Assembly (NCBI GenBank): GCA_041984235.1
Contig: JBHIYN010000031.1
Span: 1-20,303, forward strand
Source of the DNA: JBHIYN01 sp041984235
GTDB taxonomy: Bacteria > Pseudomonadota > Gammaproteobacteria > Ga0077536
Direction of reading: 5' to 3'
Length of the DNA stretch: 20,303 bases
A program made the translations under genes and the position numbers. The first letter of the stretch is position 1; each line of letters begins with the position of its first letter. Positions 7,230-15,992 of the stretch are shown piece by piece. Under the pieces are notes generated by a model, which saw only the letters and a list, made by a program, of their open reading frames with translations, was not told the origin of the DNA and ran no database searches.

Positions 7230-7616
7230 TCACTCCAGCAGCGCACCCCGCTCGCTGAGCAGCGCGCGCAGCAGGGAACGATGACAGCGCGCCTCGTGCT
7301 CGCAATAGCAGCCGACCGCAAAGTCGGCCTGGTGCGATAGTGCGGCGAGCAGGTCGAGCGTTCGCGCGGCATCCGGGCGCGCCATCTCGCGCCGGTAGCG
7401 CTGCGCGAAGCGTGCCCACTCGGCCTCGCTGCGCGCGTCCAGCGCCATCCGCACCGCTTCCGCGCTGGGCGCCAGCAACGGCAGCCACACGTCGTACCAG
7501 TCATCCGTCGCGAAGCGCTCGCGGGGCACACCGCGCGGCGGCCGGCGTACGGTGCCGATGCGCAACCCCTCCCCCGCTGCCCGCGGACTGCCCAGCCTGA
7601 CGATACGCACGCTCAC
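7230..7616 (-). CDS. DUF488 family protein
   Basis: The product is 128 residues from GTG 7616 (start of VSVRIVRLGSPRA); a second GTG at 7610 is equally possible. An AGGCGGGTGG stretch lies upstream. Features are the IRLGSPRAAGEGLRIGTVRRPPRGVP start typical of the YeaO-like branch of DUF488, the aromatic WYDVWLPLLAPS segment, and the terminal FAVGCYCEHEARCHRSLLRALL with its C-x-C...C-H cluster, seen across DUF488. The biochemical role is not established. The frame continues open upstream, but that part overlaps the divergent Nudix gene antisense and lacks family similarity, so it is left out. The gene ends 69 bp from the convergent cupin gene. Confidence 0.8.
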   Translation of the reverse strand: MSVRIVRLGSPRAAGEGLRIGTVRRPPRGVPRERFATDDWYDVWLPLLAPSAEAVRMALDARSEAEWARFAQRYRREMARPDAARTLDLLAALSHQADFAVGCYCEHEARCHRSLLRALLSERGALLE

Positions 7617-7691
7617 GCGGGCGAGTATAACCACCCGCCTGTCGCGGCGATGCGTTAACCTGAGCGTACACTGCCGTTCCGATCCACCAGC

Positions 7692-8156
7692 ATGCCCGCA
7701 CCCTCCCCGCCCGATGCGCGCTACGCGCTCAACCTGCTGCTCGACGAGCGCGAGCGCCTGCTCATGCTGCGGCGCGCCGAGGATGCCAGGCTCGGCCCCG
7801 GCCAGTGGGGGCTGCCGGCGGGCAAGATCGAAGCCGGCGAGAGCGCGGAGCAGGCGGCGCTGCGCGAGATGCGCGAGGAGATCGGCCCGGACCACCAGGT
7901 CGCCCTGACCCGCTACCTCGGACCGATCCGCGATACCTTCTACGGCGGCCGCTTCGAGATCCACCTGTTCCAGTACGCGTGGTCGGGCGGCGAGGTGGTG
8001 CTGAACCACGAGCACACCGAATGGGCCTGGGTCGCACGCGAGGCGATCCGCGACTACGACGTCATGGCAGGCATCGAAGAGGACATTGCCCTGCTCGGCT
8101 TCTGGCCGCAGCACTACCTCGACCCGGCACGCATTCCGGAATACCTGCGCGAATGA
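7692..8156 (+). CDS. Nudix hydrolase
   Basis: The 154-residue protein carries a complete Nudix box: G44-x5-E50-x7-R58-E59-M60-x-E62-E63-x-G65, matching GX5EX7REUXEEXGU. The acidic residues bind the magnesium used to cleave nucleoside-diphosphate-linked substrates. The N-terminal ALNLLLDERERLLMLRR and LGPGQWGLPAG strands are typical of small MutT-like NTP pyrophosphohydrolases that remove non-canonical or excess nucleotides. The specific substrate is not determinable. Its stop codon overlaps the start of the esterase gene by 4 bp (ATGA), indicating translational coupling. It is divergent from the DUF488 gene with a 75-bp gap that must hold both promoters. Confidence 0.9.
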   Translation: MPAPSPPDARYALNLLLDERERLLMLRRAEDARLGPGQWGLPAGKIEAGESAEQAALREMREEIGPDHQVALTRYLGPIRDTFYGGRFEIHLFQYAWSGGEVVLNHEHTEWAWVAREAIRDYDVMAGIEEDIALLGFWPQHYLDPARIPEYLRE

Positions 8157-8926
8157 CCGTTGCGCTGCACTGCGAGACGCTCGGCGAAGGGCCGCCGGTG
8201 GTCGTCCTGCATGGACTGTTCGGGGCCGGCCGCAACTGGCTTACGCTGGCCCGCCGCCTCGGCGACCGCCACACCTTCCACCTGGTGGACCTGCGCAACC
8301 ATGGCCGTTCCCCGCACGACGCCGGCATGACCTACCTCGACATGGCCGCCGACGTACGCGCGCTGGTGGAACGGCTCGCACTGGACGAGTTCGTGCTGGT
8401 CGGTCACAGCATGGGTGGCAAGGCGGCAATGACCCTGGCGCTGACCGACGACGCCGGCATCGCCCGCCTGGTCGCGGTCGACATCGCACCGGTCGCTTAT
8501 CCCGATCGCTTCGCCGAGATGATCCGCGCCATGCGGGCGCTCGACCTGGGCGCAATCCGCCGCCGCGGCGAGGCCGACGCCCTGCTCGCCGACGCCATAC
8601 CGGAAACCGCCGTGCGCCAGTTCATCCTGCAGAACCTGATGTTCGAGAACGGCGCCGCGCGCTGGCGCGCCAACCTGGCCGCGCTGGAAGACCAGATGCC
8701 GCACATCCTGGGGCCGTTGCCGGTCGCGTCCGACGCCCGCTCGGACATCGAGACCTGGTTCATCCGCGGCGAGCTGTCAGACCGCGTGACCAGTGCGCAG
8801 ATGCCGACCATCGGGCGGCTGTTCCCGCGGCACCGCGTGGAGACGGTCGCCGGCGGCGGCCACTGGCCGCACGCCGAGGCGCCGCAGGCCTTCCTGACCC
8901 TGTTCGAACAGGCACTGGCGCGCTGA
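8153..8926 (+). CDS. ybfF: Alpha/beta-hydrolase, YbfF-like esterase
   Basis: The product is 257 residues from ATG 8153, which overlaps the Nudix stop codon. It aligns along its length with E. coli YbfF from memory: VVVLHGLFGAGRNWLTLARRL, VDLRNHGRSPHD, the nucleophile elbow GHSMGGKAA (Ser86), VAVDIAPV (Asp110), and GGGHWPHAE (His237). Ser86, Asp110 and His237 correspond to the Ser-Asp-His triad described for YbfF, where the Asp follows strand beta-6. YbfF is a cytoplasmic short-chain acyl/CoA-ester esterase with no firmly known physiological role. No signal peptide is visible. The gene symbol is by similarity. It is followed 109 bp later by argG. Confidence 0.88.
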   Translation: MTVALHCETLGEGPPVVVLHGLFGAGRNWLTLARRLGDRHTFHLVDLRNHGRSPHDAGMTYLDMAADVRALVERLALDEFVLVGHSMGGKAAMTLALTDDAGIARLVAVDIAPVAYPDRFAEMIRAMRALDLGAIRRRGEADALLADAIPETAVRQFILQNLMFENGAARWRANLAALEDQMPHILGPLPVASDARSDIETWFIRGELSDRVTSAQMPTIGRLFPRHRVETVAGGGHWPHAEAPQAFLTLFEQALAR

Positions 8927-9035
8927 GCGGGCGGGCGGCCGGGCGTCGCTCTGGATTTGCAGCCTGCGCCTCGGCACAATGCCGCCTCCGCGCGCCGCGC
9001 GGGTTCTCCCTCACGCATCGGATCGAGCGCTCATC

Positions 9036-10247
<1,212 letters not shown>

Positions 10248-10253
10248 CAGCCC

Positions 10254-10277
10254 CCGTCCGCGCAGCGCCGCGGACGG
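10254..10277. terminator. Hairpin after argG (terminator-like, no T-run)
   Basis: CCGTCCGCG (10254-10262), loop CAGCGC and CGCGGACGG (10269-10277) form a 9-bp perfect stem, starting 7 bp after the argG stop codon. No T-tract follows. It touches the first of the CRP-like palindromes downstream. Confidence 0.5.
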
Positions 10278-10363
10278 TGACCTGCATCACAGGCCGGAAA
10301 CGCCGCCACTCCTTTCGTGACGCTCGTCACAGGTGCCACCCGGGGCCTGTGAAGCGCGTCACG
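10276..10363. promoter_or_regulatory. Three CRP-like palindromes upstream of the GGDEF gene
   Basis: Three sites fit nGTGA-N6-TCACn: GGTGA-CCTGCA-TCACA (10276-10291), CGTGA-CGCTCG-TCACA (10316-10331) and TGTGA-AGCGCG-TCACG (10348-10363). Centre spacings are 40 and 32 bp, roughly four and three helical turns. The CRP/Vfr/Clp consensus is TGTGA-N6-TCACA. They lie 90-177 bp upstream of the GGDEF ATG in an otherwise non-coding 205-bp gap. They could control that gene; the intervening -35/-10 is not obvious to me. Confidence 0.6.
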
Positions 10364-10452
10364 CCGGCACCACGCCGCCCGACAATAATCCCATCAACGG
10401 GGTCTCACCACCCGTAGCGCCCGCGCGGCGGGCGCGCCGTGGATCCCGTGTG

Positions 10453-12867
10453 ATGACCGAACAAGCCATGCAAGACGTAACTGCGCCACAGCGGATCGAG
10501 CGCCGTGATGCCGTCGCCACCGTGAACGCACGCATGCCGGCGCCGGCGCTGGCCCTCAGCCGCACCTGGGCCGCGACCAACCTGATCGCGGTCGCCTGCT
10601 GTGGCGCGGCCTTCGCCGCGTCCGCCGGCAACGGCCTGCTGACGGGCTGGGCCACCTTCACGGTACTCAACGCGCTGCTGCACCTGGCCAGCCGCGAGGG
10701 TGTCGTGGTCGGCCGTGCCGCCGCCCACAGCACGAGCTTCAACTGCGGCCTGGCCGCGATGCTCGGCGTCGCCTGGGGCGGCGCCGTGGTACTCCTGCTG
10801 CCGCTGGCCAGCGCTTACCAGGGCGCGGTACTGGCCGGATCCGTCAGCGCCGTCGCGGTGCTCGCGATCCCGGCACTGGGCGCGGAGCGCACCGCTTTCG
10901 GCTGGTTTCTCTCCACCCTGACCGGCCTCGCGCTGGCCGGCGTTGTGCGGGCCGGACACGTCGACACCGGCATCGCGTGGATACTGCTCACCGCCCTGGT
11001 CCTGTTCCTCGTCGCCTCGGTCTACCATCGTGCCCAGGCACGCCTGGTCGGCTTGTTGAACGAGTTGCTGGCGGCGCACGGCGCCGGGCAGGCCGATATC
11101 GATACCCGCGTCGCGCAGGATGCCGACCTTGGACGGATCACCGCCGCGACGATTGCCAGCCTCGCGCGCAACGCGAGCGCCGCCGAGCGCGACCGGCGCC
11201 TGCTCGAAGCACTCGGCGACGCCATCGTCACCACCGATGTCGACGGCGTGGTGACCTACCTCAACCCGGTAGCGGAAGTCCTGGTCGGCGCCCAGAGCCG
11301 CACCATCGTCGGCCAGCCGATCGAGAACACGCTGCGCATCACCCTGCCACCGGACCAGCGCAATCATGCGCGGGAGATCTTCGACCAGACCCGGATGACG
11401 CGGCGCATGCAACAGGGCAGTAGCAACGCGCAGCTCGCGCGGCGGGACGGTGTGATCTACGGTGTCGACTACCGCGTCACTGCGATTCGCGACGGCGATG
11501 GCGAGTTTGCCGGTGCAGCCTTCCTGCTGCGTGACGTGACCGAGAAGCGGCGCGAGGCGGAGTCGATCGCCTGGCAGGCCACCCACGACCCGCTCACCGG
11601 CGCCATCAACCGTGCTGAGTTCGAGCTGCGCCTGAAACGCCTGGTACGTCGGGCGCAGGACGACATGGGTCACGAGCACGCGCTGCTCTACATCGATATC
11701 GACAAGTTCAAGTTCATCAATGACAGCTACGGCCACGCCGCCGGCGACGCCGCGCTGAAAATGCTGGCTGACGTGCTGCGTACGCGCATCCGCGGTGCAG
11801 ATACGCTTGCCCGCATAGGCGGGGACGAGTTCGCCGCGCTGCTCTACAGCTGCGGCGCTGACAAGGCGCGCCTCATTGCCGAGGGTCTGCGCATCGCCGT
11901 CGAACGCCATGACTTCACCTGGCAGGGCATCGAGCTGCCGCTCTCGCTGAGCATCGGGATCGTCGAGATCAATCGCGACTGCCGTTCCACGGCCGAGATG
12001 GTGCGCGCTGCAGATTCGGCCTGCTTCACCGCCAAGAAGTTCGGCCGCAACCGGGTGCACCTGTTCGACGAGAAGGAGTCGAACGGCGCCCCGCAGGCGC
12101 GGGTGTTCGATTTCGTCAAGGACATCCAGACCGCGATTCACGGCAATCGGCTGGAGCTCTTCTACCAGCCGCTCTATGCCACCGCCGAGAACGGCGATGC
12201 GCGGCGCTGCGAGCTCAGCGTCGGCGTGCGCGACCAGGCCGGCGAGATGATTCCGCGCAACGAGCTCTCCGACCTCGCGCGGCGTTACCAGCTCACCGAG
12301 GAGATCGATCGCTGGGTGGTCAAGGCCGCGCTCGACGCGCTGCGCCTCAATCACCCGGTGCTGTGTGACATGGAGCTGGTGCTGGTACCGCTGTCACAGC
12401 AATCGCTGGCCGATGAACGCCTGCTCGGATACATCACGCAGCTGGTCAAGGAGAGCCCCGACCAGGCGCAGCGCCTCGGCTTCAGCCTCGAGGACGCCGC
12501 GTTTGCCACGCACCTGGAGTACATCCGCTACTTCGTCAGCGTTCTCAGGCAGCGTGGCTGCCGCTTCATGATCGGCGACATCGGATTTGGCGGCCACGCC
12601 TTTGAAACGGTCAAACAGGTGCAGGCCGATTACCTCGCCATCCGCGCGGCGCTGGTGCAGAACATGCTGCACTGCTCGGCCGACTACGAGGTCGTGCTGG
12701 GTCTCAGCCGGGTAGCGCGTGCGCTCGGCATGCAGACCATCGCGGAGAAGGCCGACACGCAGTCGCTGCGCGACGCGCTGACCAGCATGGGAGTCGACTA
12801 TACCCTCGGCCTGCTCAACGAAGCGCCGCGCCGCGTTTCCATCTTCAGCGAGGCGCAGTGGATCTGA
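10453..12867 (+). CDS. Membrane PAS-GGDEF protein with degenerate EAL domain (probable diguanylate cyclase)
   Basis: The product is 804 residues from ATG 10453 (GTG 10450 and ATG 10468 are alternatives). Residues 38-192 hold about five or six transmembrane helices. A PAS domain (about 246-365, LLEALGDAIVTTDVDGVVTYLNPVAEVLVG...FLLRDVTEKR) follows. The GGDEF domain (about 373-540) has DPLTGAINR, YIDIDKFKFINDSYGHAAGD, an intact RIGGDEF (GGDEF 456-460) and the inhibitory I-site RxxD (R447-D450), so it should make cyclic di-GMP with product inhibition. The EAL-like domain (about 555-800) keeps the fold (FYQPLYA, FSLEDAAFATH, DYLAI, DYTLGLL) but reads ELS at the EAL motif, GDIGFG for DDFGTG and LAIR for LKID. 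Phosphodiesterase activity is therefore unlikely; a sensory or binding role is inferred. Three CRP-like sites lie upstream, and the gene ends 7 bp from the convergent hvfX gene. Confidence 0.9.
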   Translation: MTEQAMQDVTAPQRIERRDAVATVNARMPAPALALSRTWAATNLIAVACCGAAFAASAGNGLLTGWATFTVLNALLHLASREGVVVGRAAAHSTSFNCGLAAMLGVAWGGAVVLLLPLASAYQGAVLAGSVSAVAVLAIPALGAERTAFGWFLSTLTGLALAGVVRAGHVDTGIAWILLTALVLFLVASVYHRAQARLVGLLNELLAAHGAGQADIDTRVAQDADLGRITAATIASLARNASAAERDRRLLEALGDAIVTTDVDGVVTYLNPVAEVLVGAQSRTIVGQPIENTLRITLPPDQRNHAREIFDQTRMTRRMQQGSSNAQLARRDGVIYGVDYRVTAIRDGDGEFAGAAFLLRDVTEKRREAESIAWQATHDPLTGAINRAEFELRLKRLVRRAQDDMGHEHALLYIDIDKFKFINDSYGHAAGDAALKMLADVLRTRIRGADTLARIGGDEFAALLYSCGADKARLIAEGLRIAVERHDFTWQGIELPLSLSIGIVEINRDCRSTAEMVRAADSACFTAKKFGRNRVHLFDEKESNGAPQARVFDFVKDIQTAIHGNRLELFYQPLYATAENGDARRCELSVGVRDQAGEMIPRNELSDLARRYQLTEEIDRWVVKAALDALRLNHPVLCDMELVLVPLSQQSLADERLLGYITQLVKESPDQAQRLGFSLEDAAFATHLEYIRYFVSVLRQRGCRFMIGDIGFGGHAFETVKQVQADYLAIRAALVQNMLHCSADYEVVLGLSRVARALGMQTIAEKADTQSLRDALTSMGVDYTLGLLNEAPRRVSIFSEAQWI

Positions 12868-12874
12868 ACCTGGC

Positions 12875-13519
12875 TCATGGCCGGGTGCGCCAGCGCCGCG
12901 CCAGCCAGTAATCCGCACTGACGAAGCGGCCGCCGCCGAGGAAGAACAGCGCCACCAGCATGACCAGGTAGGTCGCGGCCCATTCGATACCGTTGTTGGC
13001 CAGCACCAGGCTGCCGCGCTCGGTAATCCACTCGTAATCGCCGTGCGACATGAGGATCTCCTTGGCGCGCTGCAGCCGCGCGAGCGCCTCCGGCGCGTCG
13101 GCCGAGTAGTGCGGACTCATGAGGTCGTGCACCGCCTGCCAGCCGTTGTCCCAGTGCACGGTGGTCGCGGCAACCACCATGGTCGACATCAGGGGCAGGC
13201 AAATCCAGCGCACGGCAAAACCGAGCGCAAGCGCGATGGCGCCGAGATATTCCGCCGACCAGGCCAGGATTGCCATCAGCATGGGCGCTGGCAGGCCCAG
13301 CCCCCAGTCGGGATTGCCGAACCACTCTGCGATCCCGGCCAGCCCTTCGAACGGATTGAGCGTGCCGTCGGCTGCCAGCGGGTTCCACTTGTTCGCACCG
13401 GCGACGAAGAACACCGGAACCAGGTAGATACGCAGCAGCAGTGAACCGATGAAGTCGACGTGACGGCGCAGGTCGAGCACGTCCTGCGCACGATTGGCGA
13501 GTCTCAATACCAGCTCCAC
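12875..13519 (-). CDS. hvfX: HvfX-type DoxX-like membrane protein of copper-RiPP maturation
   Basis: The product is 214 residues from GTG 13519, chosen for the strong GGGAGGGAG four nt upstream. Hydrophobic segments near 24-41, 78-104, 106-120 and 179-197 give the four-helix DoxX architecture. The sequence pattern (LRIYLVPVFFVAGANKW, EWFGNPDWGLGLPAP, TVHWDNGWQAV, ITERGSLVLANNGIEWAATYLVMLVALFFLGGGRFVSADYW) is that of HvfX-family proteins encoded with HvfA/B/C metallophores. HvfX is thought to act in maturation or membrane handling of the copper-binding peptide; the mechanism is unknown. Unusually it is separated from hvfC by a 1.5-kb glutamate-synthase-like gene. The assignment rests on sequence pattern plus the hvf context on the same strand. 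Confidence 0.82.
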   Translation of the reverse strand: MELVLRLANRAQDVLDLRRHVDFIGSLLLRIYLVPVFFVAGANKWNPLAADGTLNPFEGLAGIAEWFGNPDWGLGLPAPMLMAILAWSAEYLGAIALALGFAVRWICLPLMSTMVVAATTVHWDNGWQAVHDLMSPHYSADAPEALARLQRAKEILMSHGDYEWITERGSLVLANNGIEWAATYLVMLVALFFLGGGRFVSADYWLARRWRTRP

Positions 13520-13616
13520 CGGTTCTCCCTCCCGAGTGTTGAACGGTAGCCGCGAAGCCAGCTGGCCACACGGACCCGTTGTTGGATACGTCCGGAGAGA
13601 AAAGTTCCGCGCCCGC

Positions 13617-15131
13617 TCAGGCGCTGCGTTGATCGAGCTCGGGGATATTGATGCTGCGCACGTCGGGATAGAGTTCGTTCAACGGAACCGAGCGCCCGTC
13701 ATGCTGCACGATACGGCAATGGAAACGCTTCAGGCGACGCGGCTCGGCGACCCCGCAGGAATGCGCGATGACGCCGACTTCGTGGTGCATGTTCTGCGCG
13801 TAGCGACACACGCGCTCGGCCTTGTCGGTGGGATCGAGGCCGCGCTGCAGGCGCTTGTCGTGCGTGGTGACGCCGGTCGGACAGGTGTTGCGATTGCACT
13901 GCAGTGCCTGGATGCAGCCGAGCGCGAACATGAACCCGCGCCCGGACACCACGAAGTCGGCACCGGCACAAATCGCCCAGGCGACCTCGGCCGGCGTGAT
14001 CAGCTTGCCGCTGGCGATGATCTTGGTGCGATCGCGCAAACCGTACTCCTTGAGCTTGTCGACCACCAGCGGCAGGCTCTCGCGCAGGGTCAGCCCGACG
14101 TTGTCGATCAGGCTCATCGGCGCCGCGCCGGTGCCACCGTCACCGCCGTCGACGGTGATGAAGTCCGGCGCGCTCGACAGGCCGCGCTCGTGGATGGCAA
14201 GGAACAGCTTCTCCAGCCAGTCGCTGGAGCCGATGACGGTCTTGAAGCCGCACGGCTTGCCGGTCACGCGGCGCACACGCTCGATCATATCGAGCAGGTC
14301 GTGCTCGTTGCGGATGTCGGGGTGGCGATTCGGGCTGATTGACGCGACCGCGACCGGAATCCCGCGGATCGCCGCGATCTCCGGCGATACCTTGGCCGCC
14401 GGCAGGATGCCGCCCTTGCCTGGCTTGGCGCCCTGCGAGAGCTTGATCTCGAACATGCGCACCGTCTCGTGCGCCGCGACCTCGCGCAGCTTGTCGTCGG
14501 AGAGCTGACCCTGCTCGTCGCGCACGCCGTACTTGGCCGTGCCGATCTGGAATACCAGGTCGGCGCCACCTTCGAGATGGAACGGCGACAGGCCGCCTTC
14601 CCCGGTGTTCATCCAGATCCCGGCCTTGCGCGCGCCGTTCGACAGTGCCAGCACCGCGGGCCGGGACAGCGCGCCGTAACTCATGCCTGAGATGTTGAAG
14701 ATGGCGTTCGTGCGATACGGCGTCGCGCATTCCGCGCCGATGGTGACCGCACGCGGCTCGGCGGCATCCTCGTCCAGCGTCGGGTAAGCGGTGTTGACGA
14801 AGATGACCGTGCCGACCGGGCGCAGGTCCTTGGTCGACCCGAACGCCACCGTGCTGTCGAGCCCCTTCGCGGCCCGGTAGACCCACGATCGCTCGGCCCG
14901 GTTGAAGGGCATTTCCTCGCGATCCATGGCGAAGAAGTACTGGCGGAAGAACTCGCCCAGGTCCTCGAAGACGTAACGCAGCCTGCCGATCACCGGATAG
15001 TTGCGCCGCACCGCGTGCCTGGTCTGGGTCACGTCGATGACGTAGAGCACGACGATGGCGAGGACACCCAGGCCGAGCATCACGACGAACGCCGCGGCGA
15101 TGCCATTGACCACCAGCATGAACGTATTCAT
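13617..15131 (-). CDS. FMN-binding glutamate-synthase-family protein, membrane-anchored
   Basis: The product is 504 residues; ATG 15131 follows GGGGGCAGGGG closely. An N-terminal transmembrane helix (about 5-31) leads into a glutamate-synthase FMN/Fe-S barrel: NISGMSYGALS (146-156), KLSQGAKPGKGG (230-241), FITVDGGDGGTGAAP (324-338), and a cluster motif C406-x5-C412-x4-C417 (CIQALQC-NRNTC) equivalent to the [3Fe-4S] cysteines of GltB. The amidotransferase domain of full GltB is missing, so it is not a complete glutamate synthase. Stand-alone members are annotated only as FMN-binding oxidoreductases with unknown substrate. The gene lies between hvfC (93 bp upstream, with a hairpin) and hvfX (97 bp downstream), all on the minus strand. 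Whether it works with the hvf system is an open question. Confidence 0.88.
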   Translation of the reverse strand: MNTFMLVVNGIAAAFVVMLGLGVLAIVVLYVIDVTQTRHAVRRNYPVIGRLRYVFEDLGEFFRQYFFAMDREEMPFNRAERSWVYRAAKGLDSTVAFGSTKDLRPVGTVIFVNTAYPTLDEDAAEPRAVTIGAECATPYRTNAIFNISGMSYGALSRPAVLALSNGARKAGIWMNTGEGGLSPFHLEGGADLVFQIGTAKYGVRDEQGQLSDDKLREVAAHETVRMFEIKLSQGAKPGKGGILPAAKVSPEIAAIRGIPVAVASISPNRHPDIRNEHDLLDMIERVRRVTGKPCGFKTVIGSSDWLEKLFLAIHERGLSSAPDFITVDGGDGGTGAAPMSLIDNVGLTLRESLPLVVDKLKEYGLRDRTKIIASGKLITPAEVAWAICAGADFVVSGRGFMFALGCIQALQCNRNTCPTGVTTHDKRLQRGLDPTDKAERVCRYAQNMHHEVGVIAHSCGVAEPRRLKRFHCRIVQHDGRSVPLNELYPDVRSINIPELDQRSA

Positions 15132-15162
15132 CCCCTGCCCCCGCCTGTGCGACCTGTCGCGT

Positions 15163-15184
15163 GCGCCGCTATCTTACGCGGCGC
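15163..15184. terminator. Hairpin between hvfC and the glutamate-synthase-like gene
   Basis: GCGCCGC (15163-15169) and GCGGCGC (15178-15184) form a 7-bp perfect stem with an 8-nt loop (tatcttac). It lies 41 bp after the hvfC stop. There is no T-run, so it may attenuate rather than stop transcription. Confidence 0.35.
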
Positions 15185-15224
15185 GTGCACGGTGTCACCA
15201 GTCCGCGCGTGTCAGCAGTACCAG

Positions 15225-15992
15225 TCAGGCGGCGCCCGGCACGGTGCCGAGCACGATGTCGCGGGCGATGAAATCGCGCAGCATGCCGAGCCCGGCTTCG
15301 ACGATGACGTCCGGGTGCGGGTGCTGCAGCTCGCCGGCAATCTGGCGCAGCAAAGCCGGCGCCGGGCGCCCATCGCGGGCCACCACCAGGTCGAGCAGCC
15401 GCGCCGACACCGCGTTCAGCTCCATGAAGCTGACGCTGTCGTCACGGCGGCGGAACACCGCCAGGTAGGTCGGGCTGTCAGGCGCGGTTTCGGGCAGGTA
15501 ATCGGGGCTGATGCGATGCACCGGGAAAGCATAAGCGTGCAGCCGCATGACCGGGTTCGGCACCGCGCAGCCAGCTTCCAGATCAGGCTCGGCGTCGGTC
15601 GCGACCTGGTCCAGCTCGCGGGTGTCGAAGTAGACCTCAGCCTCCAGCCATTCGTAATGCGCGAGCTCGGCGATGAACGGCGGATCGCCGGCATCGTCGC
15701 GCTCCTCGTCCAGGTAGTGCAGGAATTCCCGCGGCATCTTCGGAAACAGCGGCGTGCGCGCCTGGTGGCGCGCGAAATAGTCGCGCACCATCGCGTGCCA
15801 GCGCGCGTCATCGGTGACCCGGCGCAACACCGGAAAGGCGTTGGCCATGAAGCCCTCGACGTTCTTGTACAGCAGGTCGCGATAGATGCCCAGTCGGCGA
15901 TCCTCGATACCGTCGGGCGCCGGCGCACGCTGCGGGTCGCGCAGGTGCGCGGTAAAACCGTACTGCTGCCGGATGAAGTCCGGCTCAGCCAT
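15225..15992 (-). CDS. hvfC: HvfC-type RiPP maturation partner (DUF2063)
   Basis: The product is 255 residues from ATG 15992, which overlaps the hvfB stop codon by 8 bp, indicating translational coupling. The N-terminal block (FIRQQYGFTAHLRDP...GIEDRRLGIYRDLLYKNVEGFMANAFPVLRRV) is the DUF2063 'putative DNA-binding' domain. The C-terminal part (VMRLHAYAFPVHRISPDYLPE...TYLAVFRRRDDSVSFMELNAVSARLLDLV) is typical of HvfC/BufC proteins. In known systems HvfC/BufC pairs with the DUF692 oxidase and recruits the precursor peptide, so the DNA-binding label is probably misleading. A longer frame is open upstream to 16232, but it lies inside hvfB and has no similarity, so the short start is chosen. Confidence 0.88.
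   Translation of the reverse strand: MAEPDFIRQQYGFTAHLRDPQRAPAPDGIEDRRLGIYRDLLYKNVEGFMANAFPVLRRVTDDARWHAMVRDYFARHQARTPLFPKMPREFLHYLDEERDDAGDPPFIAELAHYEWLEAEVYFDTRELDQVATDAEPDLEAGCAVPNPVMRLHAYAFPVHRISPDYLPETAPDSPTYLAVFRRRDDSVSFMELNAVSARLLDLVVARDGRPAPALLRQIAGELQHPHPDVIVEAGLGMLRDFIARDIVLGTVPGAA

Noticed and set aside
10405..12354. A 649-codon minus-strand frame opposite the GGDEF gene
   Set aside because: Composition and lack of motifs mark it as an antisense shadow of high-GC coding DNA.
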